Part shown: positions 26,391-35,663 of the stretch, piece after piece
Position numbering within the stretch: position 1 is the stretch's first letter
Layout of the letters: each line of letters starts with the position of its first letter
Assembly: GCA_938035525.1 (NCBI GenBank)
Contig: CALHOI010000003.1
Coordinates: forward strand, 1 to 64,000
From: an uncultured Granulosicoccaceae bacterium
GTDB taxonomy: Bacteria; Pseudomonadota; Gammaproteobacteria; Granulosicoccales; Granulosicoccaceae
DNA: 64,000 bases
Direction: 5' to 3'
Position numbers and translations under genes: made by a program
Notes under the pieces: model-generated
Told to the model about the DNA's origin: nothing
What the model saw: the letters and a program-made list of their open reading frames with translations, nothing else
Database searches by the model: none

Positions 26391-28553
26391 TCAGGATTGC
26401 GCCTTCTTTTCGCGTCGGCGCGCGGTCAAAATGAACTCTGTGTAACCGTTAGGCTGCTCGATTCCCTTCAAAACCAGGTCCAGTGCGGCCTGAAAAGCCA
26501 CACTTGCGTCGAAATCAGGCGCCATGGGCGAGTATTCCGGATCACCCTGATTCTGCTGATCAACCACTATGGCCATTTTTTCCATTGCATCGCGAACCTG
26601 TCCCTCAGTAATCAGACCGGAAAGTAACCAGTTGGCCAAAAACTGACTTGAAATTCTTAACGTGGCTCGATCTTCCATCAAGCCCACGTTGTTGATATCG
26701 GGTACCTTCGAACAGCCAACTCCTTGATTGACCCACCGAACAACATAGCCAAGTATGCTCTGCGCATTGTTGTCCATTTCGCGCTGTATTTCTTCTTGCG
26801 AAAAGTTACGACCCTGCTCCACCAATGGCAGCGTCAGAATGTCGTCAAGTGCTGCGGATTCACGTTTGGCGATTTCAGCCTGGCGCTCAAACACATTCAC
26901 CTCGTGGTAATGCGTTGCGTGCAACACAGCTGCTGTTGGTGATGGTACCCACGCGGTGTTTGCGCCCGATTGAGGGTGGCCTATCTTGGCTTCCAGCATA
27001 GCGGCCATTTCATCGGGGATTGCCCACATGCCTTTGCCGATTTGCCCGTTACCTTGCAGACCACATTCCAGCCCCACATCAACATTGTTATCTTCGTATG
27101 CCATTAACCAGGTGGACGTTTTCACTTCGCCTTTTGGGATCATCACGCCGGCGTGCATGCTGGTGTGCATCTCATCACCGGTGCGATCAAGAAACCCGGT
27201 GTTAATAAAGATTGCTCGATTTTTAGCGGCTTCAAGGCACGCTTTTAAATTAACTGTGGTGCGCCGCTCCTCATCCATGATGCCAATTTTCAAGGTGTTT
27301 TCTTTCAAGCCAAGCGCTTTTTCAACCCGCGAAAACAAATCAACCGATGAGGCAACTTCTTCGGGGCCATGCTGCTTGGGTTTAACAATGTACATGCTGC
27401 CGGTGCGCGAATTACGCGGTTCCGAATCAGATTTTTTAAAGTCATGCATGGCACACAGGCCGGTGACCATAGCATCGACGATGGTTTCGGCAACCTGATT
27501 GCCATCAGCGTCGAGCACCATGTCTGACATCATGTGTGCACCCACGTTTCGAACCAGCAAAACGCTTCGGCCAGCCAGGCTGATTGGGTCGCCCGAAAGA
27601 GACAGGTATTGTCTGTCGGGGTTGAGCTTGCGAACAACCTCCGTCGAACCCTTTTTAAACGTGTCCTGCAAATCGCCCTTCATCAAACCAAGCCAATTGC
27701 GATAAACAATCACTTTATCGTCTGCATCTACCGCGGCAACCGAGTCTTCACAATCTTGTATTGTGGTCAGTGCAGATTCGAGTACCACGTCTTTGATACC
27801 AGACGCGTTAGCGCTGCCGATAGGGTGATCGCGATCGATTTGTACATCGATATGCAATCCGTTGTTGACCAACAATATGCTGCTGGGTGCTGCCATATCG
27901 CCGTTGTAACCTACACATTGTTTGGCATCACGCAAACCAATTTCGCTGCCGGATGTCAGCGTTGCGTGCAGCGCACCATTTTTGATGCTAAGGCTCGCCA
28001 CTTCAGCGTACGTGCCCTGTGCCAATGGGGCCGCTTTGTCTAAAAAGGCATTGGCATAAGCCACTACTCGCTCACCACGCACAGGGTTATAACCGCCCGA
28101 CTTTTCGGCGCCGTCGGATTCGGCAATGGCATCGGTTCCGTACAACGCATCATAGAAACTGCCCCAGCGCGCATTGGCAGCATTGAGCGCATAGCGAGCA
28201 TTGTTAACCGGGACCACCAGCTGCGCACCAGCAATACTGGCCAATTCGGCATCGACATTAGAAACATCGACTTTCACACTGGCAGGCGCATCAACCAGAT
28301 AACCAATTTCGTGCAGAAACGCTTTATACACGGCCATGTCTGGCAAGCCGGGATTGGCTTTGTGCCAGGCATCAATTTTTTCCTGCAAATCATCTCGTTT
28401 TTTCAGCAACGCTTGGTCACGCGGACCCACTTCGGCAAGGATCGTGGCCAGTGATTGCCAGAACTCATCAGACGATACACCTGTGCCGGGAATGGCCTCG
28501 TCATTCACGAATTGATACAGAGCATCAGCAACGGTCAAATTTGCAACTTTCAT
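26391..28553 (-). CDS. glcB: Malate synthase G
   Basis: 720 aa from ATG 28553 (E. coli GlcB 723; the frame runs 12 codons further up but the family begins at [16 protein letters not shown]). Cytoplasmic enzyme condensing glyoxylate with acetyl-CoA to malate, allowing growth on acetate, fatty acids or glycolate. Family hallmarks visible: [37 protein letters not shown] and [18 protein letters not shown]. No isocitrate lyase or glycolate oxidase gene is adjacent, so it stands alone. A CRP-like site lies about 180 bases upstream in the shared region with the GH16 gene. Confidence 0.96.
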   Translation of the reverse strand: MKVANLTVADALYQFVNDEAIPGTGVSSDEFWQSLATILAEVGPRDQALLKKRDDLQEKIDAWHKANPGLPDMAVYKAFLHEIGYLVDAPASVKVDVSNVDAELASIAGAQLVVPVNNARYALNAANARWGSFYDALYGTDAIAESDGAEKSGGYNPVRGERVVAYANAFLDKAAPLAQGTYAEVASLSIKNGALHATLTSGSEIGLRDAKQCVGYNGDMAAPSSILLVNNGLHIDVQIDRDHPIGSANASGIKDVVLESALTTIQDCEDSVAAVDADDKVIVYRNWLGLMKGDLQDTFKKGSTEVVRKLNPDRQYLSLSGDPISLAGRSVLLVRNVGAHMMSDMVLDADGNQVAETIVDAMVTGLCAMHDFKKSDSEPRNSRTGSMYIVKPKQHGPEEVASSVDLFSRVEKALGLKENTLKIGIMDEERRTTVNLKACLEAAKNRAIFINTGFLDRTGDEMHTSMHAGVMIPKGEVKTSTWLMAYEDNNVDVGLECGLQGNGQIGKGMWAIPDEMAAMLEAKIGHPQSGANTAWVPSPTAAVLHATHYHEVNVFERQAEIAKRESAALDDILTLPLVEQGRNFSQEEIQREMDNNAQSILGYVVRWVNQGVGCSKVPDINNVGLMEDRATLRISSQFLANWLLSGLITEGQVRDAMEKMAIVVDQQNQGDPEYSPMAPDFDASVAFQAALDLVLKGIEQPNGYTEFILTARRREKKAQS

Positions 28554-28732
28554 TCTTGTAAAACGTCCTAATCTGCGGAGATCCGGCACTATACCAGCGC
28601 GATGTCAGCTCCGAAACTGCAGGCCCACTCGACGGGCAGATTTTGACCGGTGTTGAGACATTTGTGCTCAAAATTACCGCGAAAATTGGTAATGGCGGGC
28701 TCTGTGCGCCATTTCGCGCCGGATATTGCTGA

Positions 28733-28748
28733 TGTGTCACTGATCACA
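28733..28748. promoter_or_regulatory. CRP-like binding site
   Basis: TGTGT-CACTGA-TCACA matches the CRP consensus TGTGA-N6-TCACA at nine of ten positions and sits in a longer dyad TGATGTG...CACATCA (28730-28751). The centre (28740.5) is about 65 bases upstream of the predicted start of the GH16 transcript, close to a class I activation position. Catabolite control would make sense for a polysaccharide hydrolase and perhaps for glcB on the other side. Confidence 0.65.
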
Positions 28749-28790
28749 TCACTTTTTAGAGGCATGTCTCGCGGCAGGCGTTTCTGACAG

Positions 28791-28799
28791 TGCTATCAT
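28791..28799 (+). promoter_or_regulatory. Extended -10 promoter element of the GH16 gene
   Basis: TGCTATCAT fits the extended -10 form TGnTATnAT, placing the start near 28805, about 45 bases before the ATG. No good -35 hexamer is seen, as expected for an activator-dependent promoter with a CRP-like site upstream. Confidence 0.5.
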
Positions 28800-28850
28800 T
28801 CGCGGCTACAAAAATAAGAAAAACCACGTTTACAAACGATTGGGTTCAAT

Positions 28851-30857
28851 ATGAAAAAGTATACAAAGATTGCAGCTGTCAGCTTACTTACTGGATCTCT
28901 GGCGGCTTGCTCGTCTGGGGGCTCCGACTCTGCCGACGGGGACACTGGCGCAACCGAGAACACCTCGGGCGTCGTTGACGACCAACCCGGCACTACCGGT
29001 GGGGCAGCAACCGCCACAGCGGGACAGACAACCGGCGAAGGCACCACTACAGATGCGGGTACCACAGGTGGTACAACAACCACTGGAGGCACTACCGGTG
29101 ACGCTACTACTGGTGAGGGCACAACCGGCGGTGGTACCACTGGTGATAACGCTACAGCAGGTACGGCCACCACTGCTGGCGACACAACTGCTGGCGACAC
29201 AACTGGCGGTGATGCAACCACTGGAGACGCAACGGCTGGCGAAGGAACCACCACTGATACCGGTTCAACCGCAGGCGATACCACCACTGGTGGTGATACT
29301 ACTGGTGGAGACGCAACTGGTGGCGACACAGATGGTGATACAACAACGGGTGAGTCAACCGAAGGTGAAGGTGGTGATACAACTGGTGGCGATACTGCCG
29401 GTGGTGATTCACGTACGCCAAGCGGCACGTCTAACCTGGGTAACCCGCCCACATTAGCAGACCCATTCGCATCCGCTATTCCAAGCCCAGACCCAGCAGA
29501 CCCATTCGGTACTGATTTGGAAATCGACACAGAAGAGCCTGTGGCTGGCGGACCACCAACAACACCTAAGAATTTGCGCGTCGACCTGGTGTCAAACGAT
29601 TGGGCCGAGATTAACTGGGCGCCTTCTAATGACGACGGTGAAGTCGTTGAGTACCGGTTGTACCGCAGCGACGATCACGTCTACATTATTCGCGGCGATC
29701 AAACTGACCCCAACACCGAAGCGCAAAAAGAGCTTGACCAAATCTGGCGCTCTACCTCTTTCATGGATTGCAACTACACGCGCTTCCAGGATCGAGTCCA
29801 CATGTGTGGCCTGTTTGGCCCCATGGCTGGTGAGACTTACAGCTATCAAATCAGTGCTGTTGACGACGAAGGTAATGAGTCTCCACGATCAAACGCCATC
29901 ACCATCGTCTATCATGCAGAGCAAAACGCCGCTGTGCCCAAGTACGACGACTTTTATAAAGAGCCAGACGATACGTTTGCACAAGATCACGACTTGTCCG
30001 ATACCTCGTTCTTTCTTGACAAGTTCTCGCTGGTATTTGAAGACGAATTCGAAGGCCCTGCTATCGATGAAAACAAATGGCAAACCGTTTTAACCTGGGG
30101 CGATTCCCAGTTCATTAACGGTGAGCAGCAGTACTTCGTTGATACGCAGGCACAGCCTGGTTTCGGCTACAACCCGTTCAAGTTTGATAACGGCGACCTG
30201 GTCATTGAAGCCATTCGTACCCCGGACGAGTTCACCGATTTATTACCGGCTGAGTGTGAAGAGCAAGATGCATCTGGGTTAGAGCGTTGTCAGTTCCTTT
30301 CTGGCGCACTTTCAAGTCACGATCGGTTCGGTATCACTTATGGGTATGTTGAAGGCCGCATGAAAGTGGGCGGTACTCCGGGCATGCTGTCAAGCTTTTA
30401 CATGTACCACCGTTACCCCGGTACAGAAAAGAACTTGCACGCACCAGAAATCGACATCGTTGAATACCTGGCGGACAATCCGTTTGGTGATGAAGATGCC
30501 TTCCAGACGTATCACTACCGTGATGCATCTGACGATGGTGCCATTCGCTCAGCGCCAACCATGAGTTACAAAAACCCAACGGGTGAATTGTACTCAGACG
30601 ACTACCACACGTTTGGTGTGCTTTGGGAGCCACAACTGGTTGTCTGGTACATCGATGGTAAAGAGATCAAGCGATTAACGGGTCCTCAAGTGGCTCGTCA
30701 GCGTATGAACATCGTGACTTATCTGGTCGCGGGTAGTGCCTGGGCACCAACCCCTGCAGACGATGATTCGATCTATCCGTTGCAGTACAACATTGACTAT
30801 ATTCGCGCTTATCAGCGTCCTGAATACCGCAACAATGGTCTGTACCCAGATCGTTAA
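28851..30857 (+). CDS. GH16 family beta-glucanase lipoprotein with Thr/Gly-rich linker and FnIII domain
   Basis: 668 aa. Lipobox SLAAC with Cys20, so membrane-anchored, probably surface-exposed. Residues about 25-195 are an extreme low-complexity linker of TTGGD/TTGEG-like units. A fibronectin III-like domain follows (about 235-355), then the GH16 catalytic domain (about 385-660). The catalytic signature EIDIVE has nucleophile Glu533, Asp535 and acid/base Glu538. Likely substrates are laminarin or other beta-1,3/1,4-glucans or galactans (family knowledge); the exact one cannot be read. The flexible linker would hold the enzyme away from the membrane. A CRP-like site and extended -10 precede it and a strong terminator follows. 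Confidence 0.9.
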   Translation: MKKYTKIAAVSLLTGSLAACSSGGSDSADGDTGATENTSGVVDDQPGTTGGAATATAGQTTGEGTTTDAGTTGGTTTTGGTTGDATTGEGTTGGGTTGDNATAGTATTAGDTTAGDTTGGDATTGDATAGEGTTTDTGSTAGDTTTGGDTTGGDATGGDTDGDTTTGESTEGEGGDTTGGDTAGGDSRTPSGTSNLGNPPTLADPFASAIPSPDPADPFGTDLEIDTEEPVAGGPPTTPKNLRVDLVSNDWAEINWAPSNDDGEVVEYRLYRSDDHVYIIRGDQTDPNTEAQKELDQIWRSTSFMDCNYTRFQDRVHMCGLFGPMAGETYSYQISAVDDEGNESPRSNAITIVYHAEQNAAVPKYDDFYKEPDDTFAQDHDLSDTSFFLDKFSLVFEDEFEGPAIDENKWQTVLTWGDSQFINGEQQYFVDTQAQPGFGYNPFKFDNGDLVIEAIRTPDEFTDLLPAECEEQDASGLERCQFLSGALSSHDRFGITYGYVEGRMKVGGTPGMLSSFYMYHRYPGTEKNLHAPEIDIVEYLADNPFGDEDAFQTYHYRDASDDGAIRSAPTMSYKNPTGELYSDDYHTFGVLWEPQLVVWYIDGKEIKRLTGPQVARQRMNIVTYLVAGSAWAPTPADDDSIYPLQYNIDYIRAYQRPEYRNNGLYPDR

Positions 30858-30882
30858 GTTGTACGGATTTTAGTTGAAGTCC

Positions 30883-30909
30883 AAAACGGCCCTCTTTGAG
30901 GGCCGTTTT
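30883..30909 (+). terminator. Strong rho-independent terminator after the GH16 gene
   Basis: AAAACGGCCCTC (30883-30894), loop TTT, GAGGGCCGTTTT (30898-30909) form a perfect 12-bp stem with a run of T residues extending to 30912. Flanking A and T runs allow function in both directions. Confidence 0.95.
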
Positions 30910-30973
30910 TTTTGGCATGCAGTTTTTTGGCTACCGTTATTTTTAGGAGCGCAGTTTTACTAGAGCACATTTC

Positions 30974-31387
30974 TTAAGTCAGCTTCAATCCCATACTCAT
31001 GCGCTCTTCTACAACAAAGCCTAACGATGAATAAAAACTAGCCACTTCGGTGTTGTCTGCTCGGATCTGCAAATTCACTTTGCCGCAGCCAAGCTGTTTT
31101 AATTTTTTCAAGGCGTGCTGAACCATTTTTTCACCCACACCTTGCCGACGTTGGGACAAAGGCACGGCTACCGCATACAACCAACCTCGATGCCCATCGT
31201 AGCCAGCCATGCACGCACCCACCATTTGATCCTCATTAAAAGCCACAAAAATCAAATCATCGATGCGCAGTTTTTCATCTATGACTTTATCCGGGGCGTT
31301 ATGGGGTGGGTCATCAGGGAAGACCGCTTGCCACAAAGCAATGAGCGCGGCACGATCCTCAGCTTTGTATTGGCGGATATTCAGCAT
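30974..31387 (-). CDS. GNAT-family acetyltransferase, YpeA-like
   Basis: 137 aa from ATG 31387 (the frame extends 35 codons upstream but overlaps the next gene, and the family starts at MLNIRQY). Acetyl-CoA-binding motif A is QRRQGVGEKMV. The segment AGYDGHRGWLYAVAVP matches E. coli YpeA (GYDGHRG). Substrate unknown; YpeA-like enzymes modify small molecules or proteins. It begins 18 bases after the HAD gene ends on the same strand, so they are probably cotranscribed. Confidence 0.85.
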   Translation of the reverse strand: MLNIRQYKAEDRAALIALWQAVFPDDPPHNAPDKVIDEKLRIDDLIFVAFNEDQMVGACMAGYDGHRGWLYAVAVPLSQRRQGVGEKMVQHALKKLKQLGCGKVNLQIRADNTEVASFYSSLGFVVEERMSMGLKLT

Positions 31388-31404
31388 AGAAAAAATACTC
31401 TTTA

Positions 31405-32019
31405 TTAAGCCGCTAGAATGTCTTGCACCAGCTTGTCTATAATTTTGCCGCCTGCTTGCGTATCGCTCATTTGCCTGGATTGCCAACCGCACGATTCTGC
31501 GGCATCACAATTTTCTTTCATGTCGTCAACAAACACGCATTCTTCTGGCCTTAGATTAAATGTGTCGGTTAAGTAGCGGTAGATTGCCGGGTCAGGTTTT
31601 ATCAGTTTAACTTCCGAGGAAATAACGACACCTGTACACAAGGCAAAATAGGGGTGATTGTTTTTTAGATACGTCCAGCTGTGGGCATGCATGTTAGACA
31701 AAATATACATAGGAACACCAGCCGCGTGCGCTCGATGCATGGCATCAACTGTTGGGTCAAGCGCCACCAGAGACGCTGGTAATTTATGATACAAACCCGC
31801 CACGGCGTCTTTGTTTATGGTGGTTCGCGCTTGAGCATTGCTGATGGCGTCGTCTAATGCGATGGTGTTTTTATCCAACGCCAACCAATCACTGTGCTTG
31901 ACGGTGACATCCAGTAGCGCCTGCTGCTCGGCGGTATCGTCCAATACCGATGCGCTTAAGCGTTGCGGATTCCACTCACATATCACGTTGCCAATATCCA
32001 GTACCAGATTCTTAATCAT
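31405..32019 (-). CDS. HAD-superfamily phosphatase, YihX-like
   Basis: 204 aa. Motif I is VLDIGNVICEW, the DxGNV variant typical of the YihX subgroup, with nucleophile Asp8. Motif II is ILSN; motif III Lys and motif IV appear as KLIKPDPAIY and CVFVDDMKENCDAA. E. coli YihX dephosphorylates alpha-D-glucose 1-phosphate, so a sugar phosphate is the likely substrate (inference). It diverges from the aminotransferase gene, with 60 bases between starts. Confidence 0.87.
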   Translation of the reverse strand: MIKNLVLDIGNVICEWNPQRLSASVLDDTAEQQALLDVTVKHSDWLALDKNTIALDDAISNAQARTTINKDAVAGLYHKLPASLVALDPTVDAMHRAHAAGVPMYILSNMHAHSWTYLKNNHPYFALCTGVVISSEVKLIKPDPAIYRYLTDTFNLRPEECVFVDDMKENCDAAESCGWQSRQMSDTQAGGKIIDKLVQDILAA

Positions 32020-32079
32020 GATGTGCTAAATTGATGTGCAAAGTACCAGTGTAAATCATTCCAGGTTAGAAAGTTGGCT

Positions 32080-33018
32080 ATGAACCATAATCCAGACAAG
32101 CTCACCACACACGACGCTGAAGAAGATGAACGTAATCAGGACATCCTGATCTACGTCAATGGCGATATTGTTCCGCGATCAGAGGCCAAAGTGTCGGTTT
32201 ACGACAGCGGTTTTATGCTCGGTGACGGCATGTGGGAAGGCATGCGTTTATACAATGGGGTTTGGGCGTTTTTCGACGAACACATGGATAGACTGTTTAA
32301 TAGTTGCAAGGCCGTGTCACTTGATATTGGCATGGACAAACAAGGCATATTAGACGCATTAAATAAAACGGCCGCAGCCAACGACATAACAACCGATGCA
32401 CATTGCCGGTTAATGATCACTCGCGGTGTTAAGGTTAAACCGTTTCAGCATCCGTCTTTATCACGAACCGGCCCAACCATTGTCATCATTATTGAGCACT
32501 CCAAACCCAAAGCCAGCCTGCACGCAACCGGCGTTCGCCTGGCCACCGTACCGCAAGTACGCGGGCTGCCCATGTCGCAAGACGCAAAGTTCAATTCCCA
32601 CTCCAAGCTCAATTGCGTGATCGCCTGTTTACAGGCCGAACAAGCCGGTGCCGACGAAGGCTTGATGTTAGACCCAAACGGTTTTGTTAACACCACCAAT
32701 GCGTGTAACTTTTTTATTGTTCGTCGCGGCGAAGTATGGACATCAACCGGCGACTATTGCATGAACGGTGTTACCAGGCAAAACGTCATTGACCTATGCC
32801 GTGACAACGACATACCGGTTTTCGAAAAAAACTATTCCTTGTACCAAACCTACGGAGCCGATGAGGCCTTTTTAACCGGAACGTTTGGTGCACAAACACC
32901 GGTTGCCGAGATTGATGGCAAGCCCATTGGGGAGCATTCAGGTGCTGGGCCAATGACGGCACGGATTCAGGGTTTGTACAAAGACTTGATTCAGCGATCA
33001 ACCGGCCAAGATGCTTAG
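32080..33018 (+). CDS. Class IV PLP aminotransferase (BCAT/D-AAT fold) with altered PLP site
   Basis: 312 aa from ATG 32080, preceded by AGAAAG. Fold-type IV layout: VYDSGFMLGDGMWEGMR near the N-terminus, catalytic Lys176 in SHSKLN, and the C-terminal region GVTRQNVIDLC followed by AFLTGTFGAQTPV. In branched-chain and D-amino-acid aminotransferases a conserved Glu (GxVxEG...N) contacts the PLP pyridine nitrogen; here the aligned position in GFVNTTNACNFF is Thr205. The protein belongs to a subgroup that keeps Lys but not Glu, so specificity and chemistry may differ from IlvE. The acidic N-terminal extension (about 20 residues) is also unusual. Confidence 0.83.
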   Translation: MNHNPDKLTTHDAEEDERNQDILIYVNGDIVPRSEAKVSVYDSGFMLGDGMWEGMRLYNGVWAFFDEHMDRLFNSCKAVSLDIGMDKQGILDALNKTAAANDITTDAHCRLMITRGVKVKPFQHPSLSRTGPTIVIIIEHSKPKASLHATGVRLATVPQVRGLPMSQDAKFNSHSKLNCVIACLQAEQAGADEGLMLDPNGFVNTTNACNFFIVRRGEVWTSTGDYCMNGVTRQNVIDLCRDNDIPVFEKNYSLYQTYGADEAFLTGTFGAQTPVAEIDGKPIGEHSGAGPMTARIQGLYKDLIQRSTGQDA

Positions 33019-33066
33019 TAACATTAATGGCCAAAACCAAAGTGATGCAATAGCCGGGGTCGCTCG

Positions 33067-33540
33067 TTATAAAAGTAACGTATCGGTGATGGGTACGTAT
33101 TTGTTTGCAACCTCAATTAACGAATTAGCAGTTAATTTTTCTACGCCATAGACCTCAACACGCTTCCCTTTTTTCGTTTTGACGTGATCAACCAGCAGAC
33201 CAAAATCACCGTCACCAGAAACAATCACCACGACGTCGGCGTCGTTGCAACACTCCATTACATCGATTGTTATACCAACATCCCAATCCCCTTTGCTTGA
33301 ACCATCGCTGCGTTGTATGTAAGGTTTTAGTTTTACCTCAAAGCCAATGGCACGCAATATATTCTGGAATTCCTGCTGTTTTCTATCACCTCGATCTATC
33401 GCATAAGCGTAGGCATTAACAACCTCACGCTCACTGGTGGCTACCGTCCAAAATTGGTTGTAGTCAAAATTTTTTGCATAGGTTTGTCTACAGGTGTAAT
33501 AGACGTTTTGCACGTCAACAAAAATCGCTACTTTTTCCAT
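33067..33540 (-). CDS. NYN-domain (LabA/DUF88) putative RNase
   Basis: 157 aa covering a single NYN domain of the PIN-like nuclease fold. Acidic metal-binding positions are visible in IFVDVQNVYY (Asp9), GDWDVGITIDVME and VSGDGDFGLLV. Homologues are proposed or shown to be metal-dependent ribonucleases acting on structured RNA (family knowledge). No partner gene is evident; it converges on the aminotransferase gene. Confidence 0.87.
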   Translation of the reverse strand: MEKVAIFVDVQNVYYTCRQTYAKNFDYNQFWTVATSEREVVNAYAYAIDRGDRKQQEFQNILRAIGFEVKLKPYIQRSDGSSKGDWDVGITIDVMECCNDADVVVIVSGDGDFGLLVDHVKTKKGKRVEVYGVEKLTANSLIEVANKYVPITDTLLL

Positions 33541-33686
33541 AGCTTCCTATGGTACACGCTATTGTTGGTATTTTTACCAGATTAGCCGATGACTTCACCC
33601 GCGGCTTTATTACAAGCTGCTTTTATAATTGCAAGCATTGTAATTATTCACCAATTGGCACCTATAACCATGCGCACGGATAAATC

Positions 33687-35642
33687 ATGATTATAAAAAG
33701 ACAACAAACTGCATTACGCATCGTAGCTCTTCTGGTTGTTACCTGGCTGACATCCAGCTGCTCTAATTCCGGGAGCAGTAACGATGATGGAACGGCTTCA
33801 ACGATCGAGCCGCAAAATGATAGCGAAATGCTGGGTACCAATAACGACGATACCGATATTGCACAATCTGAGTCGCCGGTTGCAAACGATGACTCGGCAC
33901 AGAACGAAACAAACGAACAATCCGACCAACCAGCAAGCGTTTTAACTACTGAGAATGCCAACGCGGTTATAAACCAGGCATTTGAGGTGTTCACGGGACG
34001 AGCTTACGACAAGCGCCTCACCGCATACCCTTATGTAAAGCAGGCACCTTCATTGACACCAGCTAACAATGCGCTAGGTTATCACTTTTACTACGAAACT
34101 CTGGCCTGCGAAAACAACGGCGAAAAGTCAGAAACTATTTATGAAGACGGCACAGGATTTGACGGATTCACCTTCTACGACACCACCTACGCCAATTGTC
34201 GCATCGGTGGCGATGTGCTGAGCGGCCGTGCTGTTTTATCCGGTGACACCTGTTGCGACCATGGCTATCAAAAAGAATTCAGCAATGAGTACTCTGTTAC
34301 CTTTGACGGTGGCGGAGCCATGTCTGTATCTGGGATCTACCGTAATGACTATTTAGTGTCAGTTGAAAATTTTGACCATGAGCTAAATTACAGTGGCGGT
34401 TCATTATCAGTTATGGATGCAACAACCAATAAGTCGGAACTATCGCTTACCGGTTCGTTTCGCATGCTGCCACCCATACTGGAAAATCAACCAGTAGCTG
34501 TAACAGTAACCCAAGCCTTTGAAAACGACGAGGAGCTGGCCAGCAACTTAACTTATACAAAAGGCATAATGCAAATACAAGCTGCTGACAGCGAGATCAT
34601 CGTGGATGCTAACAACGGTGATGACAGCACAGTCTCCGTTACCATTAGTGCAAATGGCGAATCAACCACACGCACCGAACCGTGGTCAAACTGGTTCCAT
34701 GCCCTATCATTTGTACCTACCAAGCTCGGGCAAGCGCTTGACACTCCAATGCCCAATGGGGACGGCACTGTTCTTAACCAAGCATCTTACCGTTCAATAC
34801 TAACAGAGGTCTTTAATGTCATCACTGGGGAACGATTAGGCAAAGCAATGCTAACACTGCCAGGCTATCCATTCCCAGAATTTCCATACACAGAACTTAG
34901 AGATATCAATGGCTATGCAGATGAAACAATTCAGACATGCGATAACAGTGGTACCGCATCTCTCAGACCCTTTCGCTGGGGTACTAGAGAAGTAACGACT
35001 GGATGGCGCTCCGAATTCAATAACTGCTCAGTGGCAAGCAACACTTTAAACGGTGGAATAAGTACCCGATACTATAGTGCCAGTGATTATTTCTCACCCG
35101 GTTTAACCTTGTCAAACGATGCCGCAACGCGTACTTTTAAAGGCACATTGCATTACAAGCCCAGAGCGAGTCGCTCCGACGGTTCTTTCCCGCCTTACCA
35201 GTATCGCTTAGACAGCATATATTTCGATTCAACTGATACCAACGACGCGTTTGTTCTGAGCGAGGCCGACTTTATATACAGAGTACAAGGCAAACTACCA
35301 ACCGAAAACACGAATAGCGCTGTCAGCTATTCAGTCATGCGTGGCAACTTCGCCTTATCCAGCCGGGCGACTAATCAGAATACGATAAAAGTGCACATTC
35401 CCGATGCATTGTATTTTGAGCACCCGCAAAGAGCCGAAAATGTCACCATGGCCAGTTCCGACAAGGGTGTGCTTCATATTGACGCCGGAAATGGCAACGA
35501 GCTTTACTTACACGCCAACACAGACGACGAAGATACCTTTAGCGTCTTTATTTATCAGCCAGGTGAAGAGCCGGTGGGCATAACAGAGCGATGGCAAGAC
35601 TGGCAGTATTTACTTGGCTTCAATTTTGATCTAACACAATGA
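33687..35642 (+). CDS. Lipoprotein with two homologous halves, function unknown
   Basis: 651 aa. Lipobox LTSSC with Cys25, then an acidic Ser/Asp/Asn-rich linker to about residue 85. The rest is two related halves. Half 1 begins NQAFEVFTGRAYDKRL and ends near EPWSNWFHALSF. Half 2 begins TEVFNVITGERLGKAM and ends ERWQDWQYLLGF. Both carry a Cys-containing central part and a terminal G(I/V)(M/L)xI(Q/D)A...V.I...E(P/R)W module. No known family was recognised. It is flanked by the NYN gene and converges on the sulfatase gene (21 bases between), so it is probably monocistronic. Outer-membrane or surface location is likely. Confidence 0.75.
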   Translation: MIIKRQQTALRIVALLVVTWLTSSCSNSGSSNDDGTASTIEPQNDSEMLGTNNDDTDIAQSESPVANDDSAQNETNEQSDQPASVLTTENANAVINQAFEVFTGRAYDKRLTAYPYVKQAPSLTPANNALGYHFYYETLACENNGEKSETIYEDGTGFDGFTFYDTTYANCRIGGDVLSGRAVLSGDTCCDHGYQKEFSNEYSVTFDGGGAMSVSGIYRNDYLVSVENFDHELNYSGGSLSVMDATTNKSELSLTGSFRMLPPILENQPVAVTVTQAFENDEELASNLTYTKGIMQIQAADSEIIVDANNGDDSTVSVTISANGESTTRTEPWSNWFHALSFVPTKLGQALDTPMPNGDGTVLNQASYRSILTEVFNVITGERLGKAMLTLPGYPFPEFPYTELRDINGYADETIQTCDNSGTASLRPFRWGTREVTTGWRSEFNNCSVASNTLNGGISTRYYSASDYFSPGLTLSNDAATRTFKGTLHYKPRASRSDGSFPPYQYRLDSIYFDSTDTNDAFVLSEADFIYRVQGKLPTENTNSAVSYSVMRGNFALSSRATNQNTIKVHIPDALYFEHPQRAENVTMASSDKGVLHIDAGNGNELYLHANTDDEDTFSVFIYQPGEEPVGITERWQDWQYLLGFNFDLTQ

Positions 35643-35663
35643 TCAGTTTAATTGAAAGTCTTG

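Noticed and set aside
28796-29530. 244-codon minus-strand frame encoding Pro/Val/Ser repeats (VVSPPVV-like)
   Set aside because: It is the antisense reading of the Thr/Gly linker of the GH16 lipoprotein; no start signal, no family, and its coding logic follows from the repeat.
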